Source: Zophobihabitans entericus
GTDB taxonomy: Bacteria > Pseudomonadota > Gammaproteobacteria > Enterobacterales > Orbaceae
Direction: 5' to 3'
NCBI RefSeq assembly: GCF_011745665.1
Contig: NZ_CP050253.1
Location: forward strand, 781,418-845,417
Length of the DNA: 64,000 nt
Both the position numbers and the translations under genes were made by a program. Below the pieces are notes generated by a model, which saw nothing but the letters and a program-made list of their open reading frames with translations, was not told the DNA's origin and ran no database searches. This document shows, in pieces, positions 19,241 to 30,150 of the stretch. Within the stretch, counting starts at the first letter, position 1. The number at the start of each line of letters is the position of its first letter.

Positions 19241-20152
19241 ATGTCACTATATATTGTTATTGGTGTTTTGGTGCTGCTGGCACTGGTTACTGTATTTAAA
19301 GCAATTGCAATTGTACCGCAAGGTTTCCAATACACGATTGAGCGTTTTGGTAAATATACCCATACACTTGAGCCGGGTTTAAATATTATTATCCCATACA
19401 TGGATGGTATTGGTCGTAAAATTAATATGATGGAACAAGTTCTTGATATTCCGTCACAAGAAGTTATTTCTAAAGATAATGCGAACGTATCAATTGATGC
19501 AATTTGCTTTATTCAGGTGCAAGACGCGGCTAAAGCAGCATATCAGGTTAACAATCTTGAGCGTTCAGTAATTAATTTAACCATGACCAACTTCCGTACT
19601 GTTCTTGGTTCTATGGAGCTGGATGAAATGTTATCTCAACGTGACCATATCAACTCTCGTTTACTTGGTATTGTAGATGAAGCGACCAGCCCTTGGGGTG
19701 TAAAAATCACTCGTATCGAGATTCGTGACGTTCGTCCACCAACAGAACTTGTGGCAGCGATGAATGCGCAGATGAAAGCTGAGCGTAACAAACGTGCTGA
19801 TGTTCTTGAAGCAGAAGGTGTTCGTCAGGCGGCAATTTTACGTGCTGAAGGTCAAAAACAATCTGAAATCTTAAAAGCAGAAGGTGATCGCCAGGCAGCG
19901 TTCTTACAAGCAGAAGCGCGTGAACGTGCGGCAGAAGCGGAAGCAAAAGCAACACAAATGGTTTCTGACGCAATTGCCAGCGGTAATATCAATGCGATTA
20001 ACTACTTCGTGGCACAAAAATATACTGATGCATTACAACAAATTGGTTCAGCATCAAATAGTAAAGTTATTATGATGCCTCTTGATGCTTCAAGCCTGAT
20101 GGGCAGTATCGGTGGTATTACTGAATTAATCGGTGAAATTAAGAAAGGTTAA
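19241..20152 (+). CDS. qmcA: SPFH/stomatin-family membrane protease-associated protein QmcA
   Basis: QmcA is an inner-membrane SPFH (band 7) protein that, with HflKC, associates with FtsH and organises membrane microdomains. An N-terminal membrane anchor (residues 2-22) precedes the SPFH domain [31 protein letters not shown] long charged coiled coil follows (about 185-245; repeated [35 protein letters not shown]). Length is 303 (E. coli 305). It lies eight bases upstream of its usual NfeD-type partner. Confidence 0.95.
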   Translation: MSLYIVIGVLVLLALVTVFKAIAIVPQGFQYTIERFGKYTHTLEPGLNIIIPYMDGIGRKINMMEQVLDIPSQEVISKDNANVSIDAICFIQVQDAAKAAYQVNNLERSVINLTMTNFRTVLGSMELDEMLSQRDHINSRLLGIVDEATSPWGVKITRIEIRDVRPPTELVAAMNAQMKAERNKRADVLEAEGVRQAAILRAEGQKQSEILKAEGDRQAAFLQAEARERAAEAEAKATQMVSDAIASGNINAINYFVAQKYTDALQQIGSASNSKVIMMPLDASSLMGSIGGITELIGEIKKG

Positions 20153-20160
20153 TATATTCG

Positions 20161-20625
20161 ATGACTGATATATTCTCATCACTTTTAGCTGCACCACATT
20201 GGGTATTTATCTCCCTTGGTGGTGTGCTACTTATCGTTGAATTACTGGGTACTGGCGGGTATTCCCTCTGGAGCGGTATTTCTGCGGTTCTGGTTGGTGT
20301 AATTGCCTGGCTATTTCCTGCGTTTTCGTGGATCGTTTTATGGATTCTGTTTGCTGTTTTCACGTTAATCACTGCGTATGTCTGGTGGTTATGGATGAAG
20401 AAGCACGGCGATAAATCAGTTAAAAGCCAGTTAAACCAACCAAGAAATGAACTGATTGGCGTTAAAACAGTGGTTGTCAGCGCTATTATCAACGGTTCTG
20501 GTCGGGTTAAAATTAAAGATGGCAGCTGGTCTGCAACCAGTTCACACGATCTGTCTCTGGGTACTAAGGTTATCGTTACAGACGTTGATGGATTGATACT
20601 GACTGTTGAGAAAATCGAGCAGTAG
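20161..20625 (+). CDS. ybbK: NfeD-family membrane protein, YbbK-like partner of QmcA
   Basis: The 154-residue product has three predicted membrane segments (about residues 14-30, 33-53 and 55-79), then a soluble OB-fold NfeD domain (about 95-154, GVKTVVVSAIINGSGRVKIKDGSW...KVIVTDVDG). NfeD proteins are encoded with SPFH proteins and modulate membrane-protein quality control. The E. coli equivalent is YbbK (renamed NfeD-like in some annotations). A terminator follows. Confidence 0.92.
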   Translation: MTDIFSSLLAAPHWVFISLGGVLLIVELLGTGGYSLWSGISAVLVGVIAWLFPAFSWIVLWILFAVFTLITAYVWWLWMKKHGDKSVKSQLNQPRNELIGVKTVVVSAIINGSGRVKIKDGSWSATSSHDLSLGTKVIVTDVDGLILTVEKIEQ

Positions 20626-20627
20626 TA

Positions 20628-20653
20628 AAAAAAGGGCTGAATAAGCCCTTTTG
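20628..20653 (+). terminator. intrinsic terminator after qmcA-ybbK
   Basis: AAAAGGGCT and AGCCCTTTT form a 9-bp perfect stem with a GAATA loop at about 20631-20653, starting a few bases after the stop codon. It is symmetrical enough to work in both directions. Confidence 0.85.
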
Positions 20654-20796
20654 TATTTAAGTTGGTCTATTTTTTGCATATTTTTGTTGTTTCATGTGAG
20701 TATACGTTTAGTCGTATTACTTAGTTTAGTTGTCTTGGGTGGTACATAAAAGTTGTTCCCATTACTTAACTCACTTATAAATGGAGTCGAAAAGTT

Positions 20797-22404
20797 ATGA
20801 ATAGTCTGAAAAAGTACAAGCGCAAGATAATGCTTGGTGCAGGGTTACTGGGATTAGTTGCAACGACAAGCGTGTCAGCAAATACGCTTGTTTATTGTGC
20901 GGAGGCATCACCAGAAAATTTTAACCCGCAGGTTGTAACCAGCGGTATCTCAATGGATGCAGGTGCTGTACCGGTTTATAACCGTTTAGTTGAATTTAAA
21001 TTAGGTACCACTGAAATTGAGCCGGGTCTGGCACAATCCTGGGAAATCAGCGAAGATGGTAAACACTATACTTTCCATCTGCGTGATGGGGTAAAATGGC
21101 ATACCTCGCGTGATTTTAAACCAACACGTGACATGAATGCTGATGACGTGATTTTCTCGTTCATGCGTCAAAAAGATGAAAATCATCCTTACAATAAAGT
21201 CTCTGGTGGTAACTACGCTTACTTCACCAGTATGGGGATGGATAAGTTAATTGAGAGCATCGAAAAGATCGATGATAAAACCGTAAGATTTAACTTAATC
21301 CAGCCAGAAGCACCATTCCTTGCGAATATGGCGATGGCCTTTGCTTCAATCTTCTCCGCTGAATATGCTGATCAAATGTTAAAAGCAGGAACACCAGAGA
21401 AATTTGACCTGCAACCTATTGGTACTGGTCCGTTCCAGTTTATGCAATATCAAAAAGATTCCCGTATTTTATATCGTGCATTTACTGATTACTGGGGACC
21501 TAAAGCACAAATTGAGCGTTTAGTCTTCACTATCACACCTGACCCGGCAGTACGTTTTGCTAAGCTGCAAAAAGGTGAATGTCAGGCGATGCCTTATCCA
21601 AATCTTGCTGATGTACAACGCATGAAAGCGGATAACAATATCGATGTTCATGAAATGTCTGGTTTAAACATCGGTTACTTATCATTTAATATCGAAAAAC
21701 CACCTTTAGATAATTTAAAAGTGCGTGAAGCATTATCTGTCGCTGTGAATAAAGCTGCGATCATCGATGCAGTATTCCAGGGTGCAGCACAACCAGCAAC
21801 TAACTTTATTCCTCCATCAATGTGGGGCTATAACAACGATATCGTTGACCGTCCTTATGATGTAGAAAAAGCTAAGGAGCTATTAAAAGAAGCGGGCTTT
21901 GAAAAAGGCTTTACTATCGATTTATGGGCAATGCCAGTTCAACGTCCTTACAACCCAAATGCGCGTCGTATGGCTGAGATGATTCAGGCTGACTGGGCAA
22001 AAATTGGTGTAACAGCTAAGATCGTCAGCTATGAGTGGGGTGAGTATTTATCCCGTATCCGTCGTGGTGAGCACCAAACCGTGCTTATGGGCTGGTCAGG
22101 GGATAATGGTGACCCGGATAACTTCTACAGTATTTTAATGAGCTGCGATGCGATTACGGCAGGAACTAACTACTCTCGTTGGTGCTATGAGCCGTTTGAT
22201 AAACTACTACAACAAGCACGTGTCGAGTCAAATCATGATCGTCGTGTAGAGCTTTATAAACAAGCTCAGGTTGAGATGTTTAATCAGGCACCTGCGCTGA
22301 TGATTGCTCACTCAATGGTGTATATGCCAGTACGTAAAGATGTTCAGGGCTATATCATGGACCCATTAGCGTTACATAATTTCAATCGCGTTACGATGAA
22401 ATAA
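20797..22404 (+). CDS. dppA: Periplasmic dipeptide-binding protein
   Basis: DppA captures dipeptides (and in E. coli heme and 5-aminolevulinate) in the periplasm for the DppBCDF transporter. The 535-residue precursor has a Sec signal peptide with positive start KKYKRK, a hydrophobic core and likely cleavage after SVSA (before NTLVYCAEAS). Family-5 solute-binding features are FNPQVVTSGISMDAGAVPVYNRLVEFK, the conserved DLWAMPVQRPYNPNARRMAE, and GWSGDNGDPDNFYSILMSC. Similarity to E. coli DppA runs end to end. A strong hairpin downstream probably gives dppA more stable mRNA than the permease genes. Confidence 0.97.
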   Translation: MNSLKKYKRKIMLGAGLLGLVATTSVSANTLVYCAEASPENFNPQVVTSGISMDAGAVPVYNRLVEFKLGTTEIEPGLAQSWEISEDGKHYTFHLRDGVKWHTSRDFKPTRDMNADDVIFSFMRQKDENHPYNKVSGGNYAYFTSMGMDKLIESIEKIDDKTVRFNLIQPEAPFLANMAMAFASIFSAEYADQMLKAGTPEKFDLQPIGTGPFQFMQYQKDSRILYRAFTDYWGPKAQIERLVFTITPDPAVRFAKLQKGECQAMPYPNLADVQRMKADNNIDVHEMSGLNIGYLSFNIEKPPLDNLKVREALSVAVNKAAIIDAVFQGAAQPATNFIPPSMWGYNNDIVDRPYDVEKAKELLKEAGFEKGFTIDLWAMPVQRPYNPNARRMAEMIQADWAKIGVTAKIVSYEWGEYLSRIRRGEHQTVLMGWSGDNGDPDNFYSILMSCDAITAGTNYSRWCYEPFDKLLQQARVESNHDRRVELYKQAQVEMFNQAPALMIAHSMVYMPVRKDVQGYIMDPLALHNFNRVTMK

Positions 22405-22425
22405 CTGTGAATTAATCACTGACAT

Positions 22426-22458
22426 GGAAAGTTCTAAGCTAATCACTTAGAACTTTCC
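22426..22458 (+). terminator. 13-bp hairpin between dppA and dppB
   Basis: GGAAAGTTCTAAG (22426-22438) pairs perfectly with 22446-22458 around a 7-nt loop, and TGTATTTT follows. Such a stem after a binding-protein gene usually attenuates read-through or protects the upstream mRNA, setting a high ratio of binding protein to permease. Confidence 0.75.
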
Positions 22459-22547
22459 TGTATTTTACCAATTGTTGTTATTAAAAATTATAAAAAATCT
22501 CTAACCTGTTTTAAATAAATCGGTTAGCAATGATGAGATAAACGAGC

Positions 22548-23567
22548 ATGTTTCAATTTATTCTCAAACGGTTTGGTCTGATTATTCCTACGTTTATTGG
22601 AATTACTTTACTGACCTTTGCTTTTATACATCTGATTCCTGGTGATCCAATTTTGGTTCTCGTTGGCGAACGAGGAGTATCTCCAGAGCGTCATGCAATG
22701 CTTATGACGCAGCTTGGTTTAGATAAACCACTTTACGTACAATATTTTGACTATCTCTATAACGTACTACATGGCGATTTAGGGAAGTCTTTCAAAAGCC
22801 AGATCCCAGTGTGGGAAGAGTTTGTTCCACGTTTTAAAGCAACACTTGAACTGGGTGTTAGTGCAATGATCTTTGCTCTTTCGATCGGGATTCCAGTTGG
22901 CGTGCTGGCGGCAGTAAAACGTGGCTCTATTTTTGATCATACCGCAATTGGTATTTCACTGACTGGTTACTCCATGCCGATCTTCTGGTGGGGGATGATG
23001 CTGATTACTTTAGTTTCCGTTCATCTTAATTTAACGCCAGTTTCAGGTCGTATCAGTGATACCGTATTTTTGGATGACATGATGCCACTCACTGGTTTTA
23101 TGTTGATTGATACTTTTATCTGGGGTGAGCCGGGCGACTTTACCGATGCGGTGCAACACCTTATTTTGCCAGCCATTGTCCTTGGGACTATTCCGCTGGC
23201 GGTTATTGTGCGTATGACACGCTCCTCAATGCTTGAAGTGTTAAGTGAAGATTATATTCGTACCGCTCGTGCCAAAGGTTTAAGTCGTATTCGTATTATT
23301 GTGGTGCATGCGCTGCGTAATGCCATGATTCCTGTTGTGACAGTGATTGGTTTACAGGTCGGTTCACTGCTTGCTGGGGCGATTTTAACTGAGACGATTT
23401 TCTCATGGCCTGGCGTTGGTCGCTGGATGATTGAAGCACTACAAAGACGTGACTATCCGGTTGTACAGGGTGGTGTGCTCTTGATTGCTTCGTTGATTAT
23501 TTTGGTCAACTTAATCGTTGATTTACTGTATGGCGTGATTAATCCGCGTATTAGACATAAGAAATAA
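22548..23567 (+). CDS. dppB: Dipeptide ABC transporter permease DppB
   Basis: The 339-residue inner-membrane subunit begins MFQFILKRFGLIIPTFIGITLLTFAFIHLIPGDP, typical of DppB. About six membrane segments are visible. The ATPase-coupling loop is SEDYIRTARAKGLSRIRIIVVHALRNAMIP, and the end is LLYGVINPRIRHKK. Together with DppC it forms the translocation channel. Confidence 0.96.
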   Translation: MFQFILKRFGLIIPTFIGITLLTFAFIHLIPGDPILVLVGERGVSPERHAMLMTQLGLDKPLYVQYFDYLYNVLHGDLGKSFKSQIPVWEEFVPRFKATLELGVSAMIFALSIGIPVGVLAAVKRGSIFDHTAIGISLTGYSMPIFWWGMMLITLVSVHLNLTPVSGRISDTVFLDDMMPLTGFMLIDTFIWGEPGDFTDAVQHLILPAIVLGTIPLAVIVRMTRSSMLEVLSEDYIRTARAKGLSRIRIIVVHALRNAMIPVVTVIGLQVGSLLAGAILTETIFSWPGVGRWMIEALQRRDYPVVQGGVLLIASLIILVNLIVDLLYGVINPRIRHKK

Positions 23568-23579
23568 GAGAAATTTATC

Positions 23580-24473
23580 ATGTCTGAAGAAATAACTTTA
23601 GCTGCGCCAAAGCCACTGACACCACTGCAAGAGTTCTGGTTCTATTTTAAACAGAATAAAGGTGCAGTCGTTGGTTTGGTGTATATAATTTTTGTGTTAC
23701 TGATGGCACTGGGCGCTGATTTTGTAGCACCTCATTTACCATCAGAACAATTCCGTGATTCACTCCTTGCTCCACCGGTTTGGATGGACGGTGGTAGCTG
23801 GCAATTCATTTTAGGTACTGATGACGTTGGTCGCGATATTCTTTCCCGTTTAATTTACGGTGCTCGTTTATCGCTGCTGGTAGGTTGCTTAGTCGTTATT
23901 ATTTCACTCATTCTTGGTATTACACTAGGTTTGATTGCCGGTTATGTTGGTGGGGCTTTAGATGCACTCATTATGCGTCTGGTCGATATTATGCTGGCAT
24001 TACCAAGTTTGTTATTGGCGCTTGTTCTGGTCGCTATTTTTGGTCCGTCGATTGTCAATGCCTCTATGGCCTTGGCTTTTGTTGCATTACCTCACTATAT
24101 TCGTTTAACGCGTGCAGCGACATTATCCGAAGTCGGTCGTGATTATGTTGTTGCCTCCCGTGTTGCCGGGGCTGGCAAGTTCCGCCAAATGTTTATCAAT
24201 ATCTTACCTAACTGTTTAGCGCCGTTGATTGTTCAGGCGTCCTTAGGTTTTTCTAATGCGATTCTTGATATGGCAGCACTTGGCTTCTTAGGTATGGGGG
24301 CTCAGCCGCCAACACCTGAGTGGGGTACTATGCTGGCTGATGTGCTGCAATATGCGCAATCTGCCTGGTGGGTAGTTGCATTCCCGGGTATTGCCATTCT
24401 TCTGACGGTACTGGCATTTAACTTAATGGGTGATGGTTTGCGTGATGCGCTTGATCCTAAACTAAAACAATAA
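23580..24473 (+). CDS. dppC: Dipeptide ABC transporter permease DppC
   Basis: This 297-residue subunit has an N-terminal cytoplasmic stretch and first membrane helix (about 29-50), then LGTDDVGRDILSRLIYGARLSLLVG and the EAA loop GRDYVVASRVAGAGKFRQMFINILPNCLAP. The C-terminus FNLMGDGLRDALDPKLKQ is standard for DppC. It lies 12 bp after dppB. Confidence 0.96.
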   Translation: MSEEITLAAPKPLTPLQEFWFYFKQNKGAVVGLVYIIFVLLMALGADFVAPHLPSEQFRDSLLAPPVWMDGGSWQFILGTDDVGRDILSRLIYGARLSLLVGCLVVIISLILGITLGLIAGYVGGALDALIMRLVDIMLALPSLLLALVLVAIFGPSIVNASMALAFVALPHYIRLTRAATLSEVGRDYVVASRVAGAGKFRQMFINILPNCLAPLIVQASLGFSNAILDMAALGFLGMGAQPPTPEWGTMLADVLQYAQSAWWVVAFPGIAILLTVLAFNLMGDGLRDALDPKLKQ

Positions 24474-24488
24474 TGGGGGGAGAGCATA

Positions 24489-25472
24489 ATGGCATTATTA
24501 AATGTGAATGAACTCTCTGTTCATTTTGGTTCCGGAGCACATCCGTTCCGTGCGGTTGATCGGATTAGTTATCAGGTTAATCAGGGTGAAGTGGTTGGTA
24601 TTGTTGGTGAATCAGGTTCTGGTAAATCAGTCAGTTCACTGGCGATTATGGGACTTATCGATTATCCGGGTAAAGTGATGGCGCAAGGTCTCTATTTTAA
24701 TGATAAAGATCTACAGAAGATTTCTGAAAAAGAACGTCGTCGCTTAGTGGGGTCAGAAGTGGCGATGATCTTTCAGGATCCAATGACCAGCTTAAATCCT
24801 TGTTACACCGTTGAATTCCAGATTATGGAAGCGTTAAAAGTGCACCAGGGGGGCAGTAAAAAAGCCTTACGTGCACGCACTATTGAGCTACTTGAGCAGG
24901 TTGGTATTCCTGACCCAGAATCTCGTTTAAAAGTTTATCCGCACCAGTTATCTGGTGGTATGAGTCAACGCGTAATGATTGCAATGGCGATTGCCTGTAA
25001 GCCAAAACTGCTGATTGCTGATGAACCAACGACAGCGCTGGATGTAACCATTCAGGGACAAATTATCGAACTACTTCTGGCACTACAAAAACAAGAGAAT
25101 ATGGGGTTAATTCTGATTACCCATGATCTGGCTCTTGTTGCTGAAGCGGCCCAAAAAATTATCGTGATGTATGCAGGACAAGTGGTTGAGACGGGTGATG
25201 CGTCAGAAATTTTTAAATTCCCTCGTCATCCTTATACTCAGGCACTGCTGCGTTCTCTGCCTGAATTCACTCAGGATAAAGAGCGTTTAGCGTCACTGCC
25301 GGGTGTGGTGCCAGGTAAATATGACCGTCCACAAGGTTGTTTGCTCAATCCTCGTTGTCCGTATGCGACAGAACATTGTCGCAAGGAAGAGCCACCACTC
25401 AAAGGTGAAATTGGACGTCAGGTAAAATGTCATACACCATTAGATGATGAAGGGAGACCAGTGCATGAGTAA
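24489..25472 (+). CDS. dppD: Dipeptide ABC transporter ATPase DppD
   Basis: DppD is one of the two cytosolic ATPases (327 residues). It has Walker A GESGSGKS (about 38-45), Q-loop [18 protein letters not shown], signature [16 protein letters not shown], Walker [15 protein letters not shown] and the C-terminal cysteine cluster [14 protein letters not shown] found in peptide-transporter ATPases. The last codons overlap the start of dppF. Confidence 0.96.
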   Translation: MALLNVNELSVHFGSGAHPFRAVDRISYQVNQGEVVGIVGESGSGKSVSSLAIMGLIDYPGKVMAQGLYFNDKDLQKISEKERRRLVGSEVAMIFQDPMTSLNPCYTVEFQIMEALKVHQGGSKKALRARTIELLEQVGIPDPESRLKVYPHQLSGGMSQRVMIAMAIACKPKLLIADEPTTALDVTIQGQIIELLLALQKQENMGLILITHDLALVAEAAQKIIVMYAGQVVETGDASEIFKFPRHPYTQALLRSLPEFTQDKERLASLPGVVPGKYDRPQGCLLNPRCPYATEHCRKEEPPLKGEIGRQVKCHTPLDDEGRPVHE

Positions 25473-26454
25473 CAAGCAAACCTCAGATATCTTGCTTGAT
25501 GCACGAGATCTGAAAAAATATTATCAGGCGAAGTCCGGACTATTTGCTCCCAAGAAATTTGTTAAAGCGGTGGATGGCGTTTCGTTTACCTTAGAAAAGG
25601 GTAAAACGCTGGCGATTGTGGGTGAATCAGGTTGTGGTAAATCGACTCTTGGTCGTTTGCTGACCATGATTGAAACACCGACCGAAGGACAAATTTACTA
25701 CAAAGGCGAGGACTTACTCACCCATACGGCAGAGCAGCAAAAGCTACGTCGCCAAAAGATTCAGATTGTATTTCAAAATCCATATTCTTCGCTTAATCCA
25801 AGAAAGAAAGTCGGTACGATTTTAGAAGAGCCACTGCTCATCAATACTGATTTAACCAAAGATGAACGTAAAGCCAAAGTGTTGTCGATGATGGCGAAAG
25901 TAGGCCTGAAAGAGGAATTCTACAGCCGCTATCCCCATATGTTCTCTGGTGGTCAGCGTCAGCGTATTGCGATTGCACGTGGACTAATGCTTGATCCTGA
26001 TATTGTGGTGGCCGATGAACCGGTTTCTGCACTGGATGTTTCTGTGCGTGCTCAGGTGCTAAACCTGATGATGGATCTGCAGGAAGAGATGGGACTGTCT
26101 TATGTCTTCATCTCTCATGATTTATCAGTCGTTGAACATTTAGCTGATGATGTGATGGTGATGTATTTAGGCCGCTGCGTTGAATACGGTACAAAAGAAA
26201 TGATCTTTAATAATCCACTGCATCCGTATACTCAGGCACTCTTGTCAGCAACACCAAGGCTAACGCCAGAGCTGCGCCGTGAACGCATTAAGCTGGAAGG
26301 AGAACTACCAAGCCCGCTGAATCCTCCTGTTGGTTGTGCGTTTAATGCGCGTTGTCGTTTTGCTTTTGATCGCTGCTGTAAAGAGCAACCACATCTTATC
26401 AATTATGATAAACATGATGTAGCGTGTTTTTATGTGGATGAGAAAAAAGGTTAA
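25465..26454 (+). CDS. dppF: Dipeptide ABC transporter ATPase DppF
   Basis: DppF is the second ATPase, 329 residues from ATG 25465. I prefer this over the in-frame ATG at 25444 because AGGGAG sits at the right distance and the ATG lies inside the dppD stop region, an 8-bp overlap typical of coupled genes. Motifs are Walker [10 protein letters not shown] (about 52-60), [15 protein letters not shown], signature [15 protein letters not shown], Walker [15 protein letters not shown] and the terminal cysteine-rich motif [15 protein letters not shown]. It closes the dpp operon. Confidence 0.96.
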   Translation: MSNKQTSDILLDARDLKKYYQAKSGLFAPKKFVKAVDGVSFTLEKGKTLAIVGESGCGKSTLGRLLTMIETPTEGQIYYKGEDLLTHTAEQQKLRRQKIQIVFQNPYSSLNPRKKVGTILEEPLLINTDLTKDERKAKVLSMMAKVGLKEEFYSRYPHMFSGGQRQRIAIARGLMLDPDIVVADEPVSALDVSVRAQVLNLMMDLQEEMGLSYVFISHDLSVVEHLADDVMVMYLGRCVEYGTKEMIFNNPLHPYTQALLSATPRLTPELRRERIKLEGELPSPLNPPVGCAFNARCRFAFDRCCKEQPHLINYDKHDVACFYVDEKKG

Positions 26455-26468
26455 TAGGCTATAAAATA

Positions 26469-26505
26469 CAAAGCCCTGATTATTAAACATAATCAGGGCT
26501 TTTTG
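26469..26505. terminator. bidirectional terminator between convergent dppF and yajQ
   Basis: AAGCCCTGATTAT and ATAATCAGGGCTT form a 13-bp perfect stem (26471-26502) with a 5-6 nt loop, flanked by T residues on the right and A residues on the left, so it can serve both convergent genes. Confidence 0.9.
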
Positions 26506-26525
26506 TTATTAATTAACTTTGTAAA

Positions 26526-27017
26526 TTAATCGCGGAAGTTATTAAACTGGAAAGGCTGACCAAGTTCACCGTTTTTGACGAGCGCCATCACCGCCTGTAA
26601 ATCATCTCTGGATTTACCCGTTACGCGCACTTGTTCGCCCTGAATTTGAGCCTGAACTTTAAGTTTGCTGTCTTTGATCAGTTTAACGATTTTCTTTGAT
26701 AACTCTTTATCAATTCCTTGTTTTAGTTTGACCACAACACTATAAGTTTTACCACTATGCTCAAAGTTTTCTGGAATTTCTAGTGCTCCGCCATCAATCC
26801 CACGTTTAGCCAGTTTTTCTCTTAGCATATCCAGTAATTGGTTGAGCTGAAAGTCAGAAATTGTGGTCGCTTTAATCGTTTCTTCTTTTTCGTTAAGTTC
26901 AAAGCTGGCTTCAATGTTACGAAAGTCAAAACGTGTTGAAAGTTCACGTGTCGCGTTTTCAACGCCATTACGTACTTCCGGCATATTAATTTCAGAGACA
27001 ATATCAAAAGATGGCAT
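26526..27017 (-). CDS. yajQ: YajQ-family nucleotide-binding protein
   Basis: YajQ is a small two-domain RNP-fold protein that binds nucleotides; homologues in Xanthomonas and Pseudomonas bind cyclic di-GMP. From ATG 27017 the product is 163 residues, exactly the E. coli length. It begins [20 protein letters not shown] and ends [28 protein letters not shown], both strongly conserved. The ATG at 27047 is rejected: the family starts at MPSFD and GGGGA lies 7 bases before that codon. Confidence 0.95.
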   Translation of the reverse strand: MPSFDIVSEINMPEVRNGVENATRELSTRFDFRNIEASFELNEKEETIKATTISDFQLNQLLDMLREKLAKRGIDGGALEIPENFEHSGKTYSVVVKLKQGIDKELSKKIVKLIKDSKLKVQAQIQGEQVRVTGKSRDDLQAVMALVKNGELGQPFQFNNFRD

Positions 27018-27118
27018 GGTATTCCCCTTATTTACAGATAAAAACAAACTTCATCAAACAGTGTCTGATGAAGTCTTTAACAGATAATTGCGATAATTAT
27101 TGAATATGATAGTCGATT

Positions 27119-27946
27119 TTACTCGTCAATGGTACGTAATAATTCATTGATGCCTACTTTTCCGCGTGTTTTAGCATCTACTTTTTTCACGATTACTGCG
27201 CAATATAAGCTGTATGAACCATCTTTGGACGGAAGATTACCAGAAACGACCACCGATCCGGCTGGTACGCGTCCGTAATGAATTTCACCAGTTGTACGAT
27301 CATAAATACGAGTACTTTGACCAATAAAGACACCCATGGAAATCACTGAGCCTTCTTCCACAATCACACCTTCAACCACTTCTGAACGTGCGCCGATGAA
27401 GCAGTTATCTTCAATAATGGTTGGATTGGCTTGTAATGGTTCAAGTACGCCACCGATACCAACGCCACCTGATAAGTGCACGTTTTTACCAATTTGAGCA
27501 CAAGAACCAACAGTCACCCAGGTATCAACCATTGTGCCTTCATCAACGTAAGCGCCAATATTGACATAAGAGGGCATCAGTACGGTATTGCGGGCAACAT
27601 AGGCACCCTGACGGGCGATGGCTGATGGAACTACGCGGAAGCCTTCACGCTGAAAACGTGCTTCATCATAGTCAGCAAATTTTAATGGTACTTTATCGTA
27701 GTAATTAGTTTCACAACCGTCGATCAGTTTGTTCTCATTAATTCTAAAAGAGAGTAACACAGCCTTTTTAAGCCATTGATGGGTGATCCATTCTCCATTA
27801 ATTTTTTCTGCAACCCGTTTCTTACCACTGTCCAGTAACATAACAGCTTGTTGTACAGCGTCGCGAGTAGCTGCATCAACATTGTTTGGGGTAATTTCGG
27901 CACGGCGTTCAAATGCCGCTTCAATGATTGCTTGTAAGTGTTGCAT
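27119..27946 (-). CDS. dapD: 2,3,4,5-tetrahydropyridine-2,6-dicarboxylate N-succinyltransferase
   Basis: DapD succinylates tetrahydrodipicolinate in the succinylase branch of lysine and diaminopimelate synthesis, thus feeding peptidoglycan. The 275-residue protein (E. coli 274) has an N-terminal helical domain and a left-handed beta-helix of hexapeptide repeats (about 105-235; [40 protein letters not shown]). [22 protein letters not shown] is also present. It diverges from prmB. Confidence 0.97.
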   Translation of the reverse strand: MQHLQAIIEAAFERRAEITPNNVDAATRDAVQQAVMLLDSGKKRVAEKINGEWITHQWLKKAVLLSFRINENKLIDGCETNYYDKVPLKFADYDEARFQREGFRVVPSAIARQGAYVARNTVLMPSYVNIGAYVDEGTMVDTWVTVGSCAQIGKNVHLSGGVGIGGVLEPLQANPTIIEDNCFIGARSEVVEGVIVEEGSVISMGVFIGQSTRIYDRTTGEIHYGRVPAGSVVVSGNLPSKDGSYSLYCAVIVKKVDAKTRGKVGINELLRTIDE

Positions 27947-28107
27947 GATATGGCCTTATAACTATTAACTAGGGTTTATCAGTATAGTCTAAAGTTTTTT
28001 GGTTTTTAAGGATTTATTCCGGTTCTGTCATTGTTTTCTCTAATCAATGCCCCTAGAATATAAAATTATTTTATTATTAATCTACTCATATATTGGCTGA
28101 GGTTTTT

Positions 28108-29016
28108 GTGGATAAATCGTCGATTTCACAAATTGTGACTGAATTGAGAACGATTCAGGATTTTGTTCGTTGGACTGTTTCTGAATTTAATCAATCAGAT
28201 ATTTATTATGGACATGGCACAGATAACGCGTGGGATGAAGCGGTTCAGTTGGTACTTCCAACCATCTATTTACCCATTGAAGTGCCTCAGGAAATCTATG
28301 GAGCAGCACTCACTACACCTGAAAAACATCTGATTATTAAACGTGTTATCGCACGTATTGAACATCACACGCCAACACCATATTTAACCAATAAAGCATG
28401 GTTTTGTGGCCATGAGTTTTATGTTGATGAACGAGTTCTGATTCCTCGTTCACCAATTGGTGAACTGATTAATCAGCATTTTGAAGGTCTGATTGACGCT
28501 GAACCAAAGCATATTTTAGATCTCTGTACCGGTAGCGGTTGTATCGGTATTGCCTGTGCGCATGAGTTCCCGATGGCTGAAGTTGATGTGGTTGATATCT
28601 CTGAAGAAGCACTTGAAGTGGCAGAAATTAATATCAATGCTCATCAATTGCAACACCGCGTGATCCCAATTCGTTCCGATCTGTTTAATGATATGCCGGC
28701 AGTGAAATATGATGTTATCGTATGTAATCCGCCTTATGTCGATCAGGAAGATATGAGCGATCTGCCAGCAGAATTTGCATCAGAACCAAAACTGGCGCTG
28801 GAAGCAGGGATCGATGGTCTGGATTTAGTACGCCGTATTTTAGCCCATGCTGCTGATTATCTGTCAGACGAAGGTATTTTAATTTGTGAAGTGGGTAATA
28901 GCGCTATTGCACTTGAACACGAATATCCAAATATTCCGTTCCTGTGGATCGAGTTTGAGAACGGTGGTGATGGCGTATTTGTATTGACAAAACAACAACT
29001 TAGCGAATATTGTTAA
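28108..29016 (+). CDS. prmB: 50S ribosomal protein L3 N5-glutamine methyltransferase
   Basis: PrmB methylates a glutamine of ribosomal protein L3. The catalytic NPPY motif is [18 protein letters not shown]. The SAM motif is [15 protein letters not shown], and [18 protein letters not shown] precedes it. I choose GTG 28108 rather than the in-frame TTG at 28093: GAGG lies five bases before the GTG, and the resulting [18 protein letters not shown] aligns with E. coli MDKIFVDEAVNELQTIQD at the same spacing. The product is 302 residues. aroC follows after 46 bp as in E. coli. Confidence 0.93.
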   Translation: MDKSSISQIVTELRTIQDFVRWTVSEFNQSDIYYGHGTDNAWDEAVQLVLPTIYLPIEVPQEIYGAALTTPEKHLIIKRVIARIEHHTPTPYLTNKAWFCGHEFYVDERVLIPRSPIGELINQHFEGLIDAEPKHILDLCTGSGCIGIACAHEFPMAEVDVVDISEEALEVAEININAHQLQHRVIPIRSDLFNDMPAVKYDVIVCNPPYVDQEDMSDLPAEFASEPKLALEAGIDGLDLVRRILAHAADYLSDEGILICEVGNSAIALEHEYPNIPFLWIEFENGGDGVFVLTKQQLSEYC

Positions 29017-29062
29017 ATTTATAACTAATTGATTTATTTGAAGAAATTTTATAGGTGGAGAC

Positions 29063-30148
29063 ATGGCAGGAAATAGCATCGGCAAACTTTTCAAAGTCAC
29101 AACATTTGGTGAATCTCATGGTGTGGCGCTTGGTTGCATTGTAGATGGTGTTCCGCCGGGACTCACTCTGTCAGAACAAGATTTACAACATGATCTTGAT
29201 CGCCGTCGTCCGGGTTCTTCCCGTTATACAACGCAGCGCCGTGAACCTGATGAAGTGAAGATTTTATCAGGCGTATTTGAAGGTAAAACGACCGGAACAA
29301 GTATTGGTTTGTTGATTGAAAACACTGATCAGCGTTCTCAGGATTATAGCCACGTTAAGGATCTGTTTCGTCCAAGTCATGCCGATTATACCTATCAGCA
29401 AAAATACGGTATTCGGGATTATCGTGGTGGTGGTCGCTCTTCCGCTCGTGAAACAGCGATGCGTGTTGCCGCAGGTGCGATTGCTAAAGCCTATTTACGT
29501 GAGCATTCAGGTATTACGGTACGTGCTTATCTGGCGCAAATGGGGTCGATCGTTTGTGAACTCAAAGACTGGCAGCAAGTAGAGCAAAATCCGTTCTTCT
29601 GCCCGGATGAAAGTAAGCTGGAAGCCTTAGATGCTTTAATCCGAGATCTGAAAAAAGCCGGCGATTCGGTCGGTGCTAAAATTGTGGTGGTAGCAGAAAA
29701 CGTTCCGGTTGGTCTTGGTGAGCCGGTGTTTGATCGCTTAGATGCTGATTTAGCTCATGCACTGATGAGTATTAATGCAGTAAAAGGCGTAGAAATTGGT
29801 GATGGTTTTGCTGTCGTGAGTAAACGCGGTAGTGAAAATCGTGACGAGATGACATCGCAAGGTTTTAAATCTAATCATGCCGGCGGGATTTTAGGTGGTA
29901 TTAGTTCCGGGCAAACGATTATTGCCAGCATCGCCTTGAAGCCAACGCCAAGTATTGCCACAGCTGGTCAGACAATTAATACTGCTGGTGAAACGATCGA
30001 AGTTGAAACTCACGGTCGTCACGATCCTTGTGTTGGACTACGTGCTGTTCCTATTGCCGAAGCGATGACTGCGATTGTGCTTATGGATCATCTGCTGCGT
30101 CAACGCGCGCAGTGTGGTGAACAACAGCCTCATGCCTACTTTAAGTAA
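29063..30148 (+). CDS. aroC: Chorismate synthase
   Basis: AroC makes chorismate from 5-enolpyruvylshikimate-3-phosphate using reduced FMN, the last step of the shikimate pathway. The 361-residue product (same as E. coli) has the three family signatures [18 protein letters not shown] (about 13-30), the Arg/Ser-rich [21 protein letters not shown] (about 124-144) and the C-terminal [23 protein letters not shown] ribosome-binding site precedes the ATG. Confidence 0.98.
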   Translation: MAGNSIGKLFKVTTFGESHGVALGCIVDGVPPGLTLSEQDLQHDLDRRRPGSSRYTTQRREPDEVKILSGVFEGKTTGTSIGLLIENTDQRSQDYSHVKDLFRPSHADYTYQQKYGIRDYRGGGRSSARETAMRVAAGAIAKAYLREHSGITVRAYLAQMGSIVCELKDWQQVEQNPFFCPDESKLEALDALIRDLKKAGDSVGAKIVVVAENVPVGLGEPVFDRLDADLAHALMSINAVKGVEIGDGFAVVSKRGSENRDEMTSQGFKSNHAGGILGGISSGQTIIASIALKPTPSIATAGQTINTAGETIEVETHGRHDPCVGLRAVPIAEAMTAIVLMDHLLRQRAQCGEQQPHAYFK

Positions 30149-30150
30149 CG